The translations under genes were made by a program, and so were the position numbers. The notes below the pieces were generated by a model, which made no database searches, was not told the origin of the DNA, and saw only the letters and a list, made by a program, of their open reading frames with translations. Shown here piece by piece: positions 57,486 through 64,000 of a DNA stretch of 64,000 nt. The first letter of the stretch is position 1, and the number at the start of each line of letters is the position of its first letter. The stretch is from Acidobacteriota bacterium (GTDB lineage Bacteria; Acidobacteriota; Terriglobia; UBA7540): assembly GCA_003165315.1 (NCBI GenBank), contig PLSX01000112.1, positions 1 to 64,000 on the forward strand. The letters are read 5' to 3'.

Positions 57486-58217
57486 CTACTTTGCCGGCGG
57501 AACCGCCAGCCGCCGGTCCATTTCTTCTGCGATGTGTGCAACCCTGTCCAAGTATGCCCCGAAAGTCGCCTGCACATCCAGATCGCGTTCCCGTTTGCGC
57601 CCCTCGCGAACCTCAAAGATGGCTTGAAACGGCCCGGGATCGAACCCCAGCACAGTGCCTAGCCGATCCATCGTTGCTCGCTTACTGGAGGGTGATTCTT
57701 CCCCCAAGGCAATCAAGGCATGGCGAAACAGCGCCGCAAACGATGAAATCGATGACGTCATCAGCTCCAGGGTCTTTTTGGCGTCGGTTGGGTATCTCAA
57801 GTAGTGCTGGCGCAGGCGCAACGTATTGTTCCGCAGCTCACGCTCCACTTGCAGGCGGTGGCGATCCATTGGAATTTGGAGCGAGGTTATGACATCTTCA
57901 CCGTGAAGAATTCGGTGCGCGGCTTTGATGTCCAGCAGTTCGATGGCGAAGACATCGGCCGATTGGCGCAGTTCATCCAGGGTGAAGAAGAGCGGTGCCG
58001 GATGGCCTTTCTTCGCCCACCACGCCGCAGGCGCATGGAGCTTGGCCAAATCTTCCCGTCCAAGACTCCCCATGACGCAGAGAATATTCAGGTCGGAGTG
58101 CCCCTCGTGGAATTCATCCGTTGCCGCCGAACCATAGAGGATGGCGGAAAGCAGATTGCCCCCCGCCGCGTCCTTTAGTTTAGTCACCAGGTCTGTCAAG
58201 TCTTGCTCATTGATCAT
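57486..58217 (-). CDS. Nucleotidyltransferase-domain protein
   Basis: AILYGSAATDEFHEGHSDLNILCV. Confidence 0.75.
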   Translation of the reverse strand: MINEQDLTDLVTKLKDAAGGNLLSAILYGSAATDEFHEGHSDLNILCVMGSLGREDLAKLHAPAAWWAKKGHPAPLFFTLDELRQSADVFAIELLDIKAAHRILHGEDVITSLQIPMDRHRLQVERELRNNTLRLRQHYLRYPTDAKKTLELMTSSISSFAALFRHALIALGEESPSSKRATMDRLGTVLGFDPGPFQAIFEVREGRKRERDLDVQATFGAYLDRVAHIAEEMDRRLAVPPAK

Positions 58218-58267
58218 GGCGCTTGCTCCAGCAAAACACTTTTGCCCTTTGACTTGCTTTCAGGCTT

Positions 58268-59101
58268 TTACCAACTGCCGCCGGCCCCACCTCCGCCCGA
58301 CGAACCCCCGCCAAACCCGCCGAATCCACCCCCGCCCCCACCGCCGCCAAATCCGCCGCCTCCCCAGCCGTCGTTGCCGCGCCCTCCGCCTCCCATCAAG
58401 AGCGAGAGGAAGAACCATGGACCCAGGAACTTAAGCAGGATGGGCGCAATGATGAGGAAAAGAATGACCAGCGCAATGATCTCTCCGGTGGTCAGGTGCA
58501 CTTGTTGCCCCCCGCCATCGTTCTCAGTGGAATCGGGCGGTTGGAAGCCGGTCAAGCTAGCCAGCGAAACGTTGCTATCCTGGGCAATCACCTGGGCAAT
58601 CTGGCTCACAATTTGAGTGATGGCGCTGTTGTAGTCGTTCTGGCGCAAGAGCGGAACCATGCTGCGTCCAAACCCGCCCACTTTGCCATCGGGAAGGATT
58701 CCTTCCAAGCCGTAACCCACTTCTGTCCAGTACTTGTGGTCATTCGTGGCCAGCAGAACCATCACGCCGCGGTCCGTTCCCTTGGCCCCCACGCCCCATT
58801 TCTGGAAGAGGTGATTGGTAAAGTCTTCCTTGGTATCATTTTCCAGGGTCTTGATGGTGACCACAGCAATCTGGGCTTTGGCTTTTTGATCAACCTCGGT
58901 ACTGATCTGATTGAGCTTCGCCACCGTCGACGGATCCAGCACGCCGGCAAAATCGTTGACGTAGCCCTGCACTTCGAGCTTTTGCCACTGCTCCGCTTGG
59001 GCAGGAGCAGATGAAATCAGCAGCATTGATAGCAGAATGAAAAGTGAAAGCGATTGGAAACGGAAGCGCCCGTTAAAGTGGTTGAGCAGGGAAGGCATCA
59101 T
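58268..59101 (-). CDS. TPM domain protein (YgcG-like)
   Basis: VNDFAGVLDPSTVAKLNQI, GRSMVPLLRQNDYNSAI; Gly-rich C-terminus. Confidence 0.88.
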   Translation of the reverse strand: MMPSLLNHFNGRFRFQSLSLFILLSMLLISSAPAQAEQWQKLEVQGYVNDFAGVLDPSTVAKLNQISTEVDQKAKAQIAVVTIKTLENDTKEDFTNHLFQKWGVGAKGTDRGVMVLLATNDHKYWTEVGYGLEGILPDGKVGGFGRSMVPLLRQNDYNSAITQIVSQIAQVIAQDSNVSLASLTGFQPPDSTENDGGGQQVHLTTGEIIALVILFLIIAPILLKFLGPWFFLSLLMGGGGRGNDGWGGGGFGGGGGGGGFGGFGGGSSGGGGAGGSW

Positions 59102-59224
59102 TCCTCAGAAAACCGATCTGCCAAAGCGTACCGTGACGGCGGAATCAAAGCGCCGGAACCTCGTGATCGCACGCGCAAATTGCCTCCACATAATTGTACG
59201 CGGCATTCGAGGCAGGCGCAACTT

Positions 59225-59345
59225 GGCGGGGGAGCGTACCACGGGCATCCTGCCCGTGTCGGAGAACATGGCTGTAACGGCCATCGAGCATTTGTCGCGC
59301 GGTTCGTGAATGGCGAGGTTCGCGAACCGCCCCCACAAGGTGCGT
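59225..59345. repeat. REP-like multi-hairpin intergenic element
   Basis: CACGGGCATCCTGCCCGTG; GCGGTTCGtgaatggcgaggttCGCGAACCGC. Confidence 0.72.
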
Positions 59346-59417
59346 GTGGGGCTATAATGCAGGGCGCATTGCATGCCGGGATTTGCAATTACAATGATGA
59401 ACTGATCTGGAGGACGC

Positions 59418-60377
59418 ATGGGAAAAACACTGGCGGCGGTATTGCTGATCCTGCTGGCAACAATCACCGCTTCTGCCCAGGAAAGGCTCGATCAAGCCGC
59501 CGAGTGGGCCACAAATGCCTTCAATGAGTTCCACGTTTCGCCGAACATTGTCTATCAGCGCGCCAATGGCGTCAGCCTGAAGCTGGACGTGATCACCGCT
59601 GGGCCCGCATCAACCACGCGCCCAACGCTGATCTATTTTCACGGAGGGGGGCTGGTGGAAGGCGCCAAGGAAGGCGCCATGCTTTATCCGCTGCCATACC
59701 TTGCCCGCGGCATGAATGCTGTGAATGTGGAATACCGCTTGGCGCCGGATTCGCTGGCTCCTGCCGCTGTGGAGGACAGCCGCTGCGCGCTGCACTGGGT
59801 TTATGACAACGCAGAAAAGTATGGGTTCAACACCTCCAAGATCGTGGTGGCGGGCCACTCGGCTGGCGGCTACCTGGCGTTGATGACGGGAATGCTTGCA
59901 CCCGGCGACAATCTGGACAACTCCTGCGCCCGGCTCTCAGCCGATTGGCGTGAAGGCTCCATCCGCGATGTCAAAGTGGCCGCCATCGTCAATTTCTTCG
60001 GCATCACCGACTACGTCGATCTATTGCAGGGGCCCAACACGCGGAACTTCGCCGTGCGCTGGTTCGGCGATCTGCCCAGTCGCATGGAGCTTGCGCGGCA
60101 GTTATCCCCGCTGAGCTATGTTCGCAAGGGCAATCCCCCCATCATCACGATTGCCGGCGACAAGGACCCCATCGTGCCGTATCAGCATCAGGTGCGCCTG
60201 CACGAAGCGCTTGCGCGCCAGGGAATTCCCAATCAGCTTGTGACCATTGCGGGCGGCGGCCACGGATTAACTCCTCCCTTTGAATGGAATCGCGAGCAGA
60301 AACTCCACGCGCAGGAAGAGATCTTTGAGTTTCTTGAAAAGCACGGGATCATTCCGCCTGTGACGGTTGGAAAATAG
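59418..60377 (+). CDS. Alpha/beta hydrolase (esterase-like)
   Basis: YFHGGGLVEG, VVAGHSAGGYLAL, GGGHGL. Confidence 0.88.
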   Translation: MGKTLAAVLLILLATITASAQERLDQAAEWATNAFNEFHVSPNIVYQRANGVSLKLDVITAGPASTTRPTLIYFHGGGLVEGAKEGAMLYPLPYLARGMNAVNVEYRLAPDSLAPAAVEDSRCALHWVYDNAEKYGFNTSKIVVAGHSAGGYLALMTGMLAPGDNLDNSCARLSADWREGSIRDVKVAAIVNFFGITDYVDLLQGPNTRNFAVRWFGDLPSRMELARQLSPLSYVRKGNPPIITIAGDKDPIVPYQHQVRLHEALARQGIPNQLVTIAGGGHGLTPPFEWNREQKLHAQEEIFEFLEKHGIIPPVTVGK

Positions 60378-60528
60378 GGATTCAAGTGCACCGATTTGCA
60401 TCAGCCTGGGGTTCGCTACGGCAACTGAAGGTGCGCGAAACGCTTTTGGATTGCTGCCGTTCTGCGGCTCTGTGGTGAATCCTTCACAATGGGGATAAGC
60501 TGAAAGTCGCGTTTGACTGGGGAAATCA

Positions 60529-62613
60529 ATGGACCGCCGAAAGTTTCTAAAAAACTCACTGAAAACGTGCGGCGCGCTGGCGCTGCCCGCGCCAGGTCGG
60601 GCGGCGGACTCCCCCGTCGTGGATTCCACGGCTGTGGATGCTCCCACTCCAACGGGCAAAATCAAGATCCAATACCTTCGCGAAGACATTCCTCACTTTG
60701 AGATCCCGCCGTATCGTGGCAAATCTTATGAAGACAATGTCCCTGACACGCTTGACCTCGCCGAGACGCTCAAGCTCGGCATTCACGGCATCACCAGTAT
60801 TGCCGACCCCAACGCAGACTATGAAATCTACTGGCTCGCCGACTTCTTCCGCAATCCTCCCGTGGTGGCGCACGACTTCAGCGATTGGGTGCAGATTCAG
60901 GAAGGTCTGATGGAGGCGCTGCCGCTGCTGCGACTCGCCACGGGAGAGAGTCTGAACAATCAGGTTGACCCGGTCTGGATGGCTTCAATGCTGAAGTCGG
61001 TGGGGCCGGACGGGCTGGTCTACAATCCCCTGAATGGCCGTCCCTGGGGCCGCACCAAGGCGAGCGGAGTGCACCCCGTCTGGAAAGCTGATGGCAGCAA
61101 GACCACCTTCGACGATCCTTCCGTCAGCCAGTTCACCAATTCCGCTTCCTGCGGGCGAGCCATCGGGACCCTGACCGTCTACTACCTGCGCGACAAGAAC
61201 CCCATGTGGAAGGCGCTGATCGAAACCATGATCCAGAGGTTGTCGCAACTGACGATTGACCGGGGAGACTGGAGCTACTTTCCCGGCGGGGTGTTTGAGC
61301 CCAGTCTGAAGGTTGACCCCAGCGCGGATATGCCCCGGGGGAGCTTATGGGGAACCACCTGCAACGCGCGAGTGATTCAGGCGCTGGGGCAATATCATCG
61401 AATTTCTGGATACGAGCCCGCCCGCCAGCTTGCCGCGAAGCTGGTTCCCTACACGCGATTCCACGGCGAGATTTTTGATGACGAGGGCAGGTGGTTGCTT
61501 GACCCTGAGTTGAAGGGCAAGACGTGGGAGTCACGAGGTGTTGGTCACAACGCCGGTGGCAACCTGGGCGAGCAGTTGCATCAAGGCGTGGTGGCTTACA
61601 ACGTGGAAGGCCTCGCGTTCGGCGGCCAGTCGCACGGCCACTCCATCGCCCTGCTGAGCGTTCTTGACTATGCGCTTGCAGTGGGCGACAAGGACTCCAT
61701 CGCCTTCGTGAAGGCGAGTTTCGACTGGCTCCTCAATCCAGGGCAGATTTACACCGTCTCCACGCTCGTGGGATGGTTCCCGGAATGGTATGTGCCGGAT
61801 TTCCCCGCGTGTGAAAGTTGCACGCTGGGTGATTTCGCCGGGATGGCCGTGAAGATGAGCGAGGCGGGAATTGGGGATTATTGGGACGACATCGACAGGT
61901 GCGTGCGCAATCATTATACCGAGGCGCAGCTCACCAGCGTCGATTGGGTCTACCGCATGGCGGAACACCAGCCCGCCAAGCCGGTGGCTTTCAATGAAAT
62001 CGCCGATCACGCGCCGGAAATGAATATCGGTGCGTGGTCGGGTTGGGCGGGCGTGAACGAATGGGCGACCTGGGTTGGGATTCAGCACTGTTGCACGGGC
62101 AATGCCTCGCGCGGTCTCTACTACATTTGGGAACATATCGTCGACTACCATGACGGCGAATTGAAAGTAAATCTGCTGATGAACCGTGCCTCGCGCTGGG
62201 CGGATGTGTACAGCTACATTCCCTGTCAGGGACGCGTGGACCTCAAGATGAAGGAACCGTGCAGGAACGTAGCGGTGCGGGCGCCGGAATGGGTGGAAAC
62301 GGGCAGTCCCCGCATGGAGTGTAAGGTGAACGGCGCATCGCGGCCTCTGCGTTGGGACGGCCGATACGCGAGCGTGGGCGCGGCGATGCAAGGTGACAAG
62401 GTGGTCGTGACGTTTCCGATTTCGGAGCGGACGGTGAAGGAGAAGATCGGTCCGGAGACATACACGCTGATAATCAGGGGTAACACAGTGGTGTCAATCG
62501 ACCCGGCGGGGAAGAACGGGCCCTTGTACCAGGGGCGGGAAAAATACCGAACCAGCGAGGCTTCGTGGATACAGGTGAGGCGCTTCGTATCGGATGAGAC
62601 GATTGAATGGTAA
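60529..62613 (+). CDS. Tat-signal secreted protein, GH127-like (alpha/alpha barrel)
   Basis: MDRRKFLKNSLKTCGALALPA Tat-like signal; QHCCTGNASRGLYYIWEHIV, IPCQGRVDLKM. Confidence 0.65.
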   Translation: MDRRKFLKNSLKTCGALALPAPGRAADSPVVDSTAVDAPTPTGKIKIQYLREDIPHFEIPPYRGKSYEDNVPDTLDLAETLKLGIHGITSIADPNADYEIYWLADFFRNPPVVAHDFSDWVQIQEGLMEALPLLRLATGESLNNQVDPVWMASMLKSVGPDGLVYNPLNGRPWGRTKASGVHPVWKADGSKTTFDDPSVSQFTNSASCGRAIGTLTVYYLRDKNPMWKALIETMIQRLSQLTIDRGDWSYFPGGVFEPSLKVDPSADMPRGSLWGTTCNARVIQALGQYHRISGYEPARQLAAKLVPYTRFHGEIFDDEGRWLLDPELKGKTWESRGVGHNAGGNLGEQLHQGVVAYNVEGLAFGGQSHGHSIALLSVLDYALAVGDKDSIAFVKASFDWLLNPGQIYTVSTLVGWFPEWYVPDFPACESCTLGDFAGMAVKMSEAGIGDYWDDIDRCVRNHYTEAQLTSVDWVYRMAEHQPAKPVAFNEIADHAPEMNIGAWSGWAGVNEWATWVGIQHCCTGNASRGLYYIWEHIVDYHDGELKVNLLMNRASRWADVYSYIPCQGRVDLKMKEPCRNVAVRAPEWVETGSPRMECKVNGASRPLRWDGRYASVGAAMQGDKVVVTFPISERTVKEKIGPETYTLIIRGNTVVSIDPAGKNGPLYQGREKYRTSEASWIQVRRFVSDETIEW

Positions 62614-62682
62614 GGGTTCGACGTGGAATGTCTTAAATCAGAGAACCATGGACTTTGCAGCGCGGACCTTGAATGGCAAGAC

Positions 62683-62897
62683 CGCGCTACCTTGTTGGAT
62701 GGGCTCCGCCCGCTGCTTTGCGGAAAGGCTCTGCCTTTCCGGCCCTTCGCCCAATCATTTCCCTCATCCGCGCCGCGGCGCCCCGAGGGATCGGGGCGGC
62801 GGCGCGGATGAGGGTGTTGATTGTCCCCCGGCAACGGAAGGGCGAAGCCCTTCCGCAAAGCAGCGCGGCGAAGCCGCAACCAAAGCATGGTAGCGCG
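62683..62897. mobile_element. Candidate 215-bp nested palindromic MITE-like element
   Basis: Outer CGCGCTACC...GGTAGCGCG; inner GCTGCTTTGCGGAA...TTCCGCAAAGCAGC; central CATCCGCGCCGCGGCGCCCC/GGGGCGGCGGCGCGGATG. Confidence 0.65.
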
Positions 62898-62962
62898 TGC
62901 TTTATAGGCCCGCGGTTCTTCCTCTTGTAGGTGAAGCGCAAACGTAACTTTGGGGTGAGGCG

Positions 62963-64000
62963 ATGAGTCAGGCGAAATCCGAGAGGCTCGGCAACGGATT
63001 AGGCGACAACAATGGTCTGTCGTGGCCCGGCGGCTACGCGCGGGTGATGGGAGCGCAGGAGCCCACCATCAGTCCTGGGGATCGAATAATCATTCGTGAA
63101 CATACGAAGCGAGTAGCTGAAATCGCCGCCGATCCATCGCAGGAGATCAAGAAGCAACTCTGGATCAGTCACAACGCCCTGGGGGAAACCCGGCCCCTGA
63201 TTTTCGCTGACCCGGAGAACGCGTGGTACGAAATCATTCCTGCGGCGCAACTTCAATGCCAGGGAAGCCTGGCGCGAATGTGGGAATTCAGGCTCTTGAA
63301 GGAGATTTTCTGGGCAGAGAGGATTCATGACGACAGGGTCATCGAACCCGCTTTCACGGTGTATCGCGTCTTCGAAGAGAGTGAACGGGGTTTCGAAGCG
63401 AAGATCATTGGCGGGGATGGCGGCGGAGCTTACCGGTGGGACGCACCGCTTACCGACTACGCTGATCTGGAAAAGCTGCGGTTCAGGACGATCAAACTGA
63501 ATCCTGGTAAAACCTCCAGGTTTTGTGACCTTGCGAATGACGTTCTGGGAGACATCCTCGAAGTGCGGCTCGCGGGCGTGTGGTGGTGGTCGCACGGCAT
63601 GACCTCCGACCTGATCATGCTGCGCGGATTTGAGCAAGTCCTGTACGACATGCATGACAACGCGGAGGGCCTGCACCGGCTCATGGCCTTCCTGCGGGAT
63701 GAAAACCTGGCGAAGCTGGATTTTCTCCAGAACAACGGGCTGCTCTCCCTCAACAACGGCGGCGACTTTGTCGGCACGGGTGGCTATGGCTGGTCCGGCG
63801 AACTTCCCGCCGTGGGCTTCGATGGCGAGCGCGTGAGAACCCAGGACATGTGGGGATTTTCTGAAAGCCAGGAGACCATCGGTGTCTCCCCACAGCGGTT
63901 TGAGGAGTTTGTGTTTGCCTATCAGTTGCCCATTCTCGAACGCTTCGGGCTCAATATCTACGGCTGTTGCGAGCCGCTCGACGGCCGCTTCGACATCATC
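62963..64000 (+). CDS. Uroporphyrinogen decarboxylase-like (URO-D) domain protein, truncated by window end
   Basis: Manual translation from ATG 62963 is open to 64000 (MSQAKSERLGNG...YQLPILERFGLNIYGCCEPLDGRFDII); absent from the ORF track because no stop lies in the window. Confidence 0.65.
   Translation, partial: MSQAKSERLGNGLGDNNGLSWPGGYARVMGAQEPTISPGDRIIIREHTKRVAEIAADPSQEIKKQLWISHNALGETRPLIFADPENAWYEIIPAAQLQCQGSLARMWEFRLLKEIFWAERIHDDRVIEPAFTVYRVFEESERGFEAKIIGGDGGGAYRWDAPLTDYADLEKLRFRTIKLNPGKTSRFCDLANDVLGDILEVRLAGVWWWSHGMTSDLIMLRGFEQVLYDMHDNAEGLHRLMAFLRDENLAKLDFLQNNGLLSLNNGGDFVGTGGYGWSGELPAVGFDGERVRTQDMWGFSESQETIGVSPQRFEEFVFAYQLPILERFGLNIYGCCEPLDGRFDII

Overview
The window reads as an Acidobacteriota-like chromosomal segment; this assignment is by gene style only and no marker was searched. 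Layout: (1) msrP/msrQ and a dienelactone hydrolase (0-2.6 kb). (2) A ~32.5 kb block of minus-strand phage structural and lysis genes (2.76-35.3 kb): Mu-type head module (small terminase-like, TerL, DUF935-type portal, protease, capsid, DUF1320-like), a tail module, a lysis-like module and one Fis-type HTH gene. No integrase, transposase, replication gene or tRNA was recognised. (3) Two sugar/polyol dehydrogenases. (4) A cluster of multiheme cytochromes, NHL proteins, a PPIase and a beta-barrel (39.2-49.7 kb) that looks like an extracellular electron-transfer / cytochrome-filament locus. (5) Ordinary housekeeping and carbohydrate genes. The most striking signal is a dispersed family of imperfect palindromes whose two arms are both degenerate tandem heptamers (occasionally octamers), e.g. 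AGGTGTC, GAGTCCG, AGGTTAC, TTTTGCC, CAGCTAT, GTAGGCA. About 35-40 loci are visible, mostly in the phage block. They sit at many gene junctions and also lie in frame inside TerL, portal, protease, C1 peptidase and muramidase-like genes, where they encode R/S/D/P/G-rich inserts. Different loci carry different 7-mer flavours, but the two arms of one locus usually match, which suggests an arm-homogenising copy mechanism. All calls come from reading sequence and the supplied translations; no database search was run.
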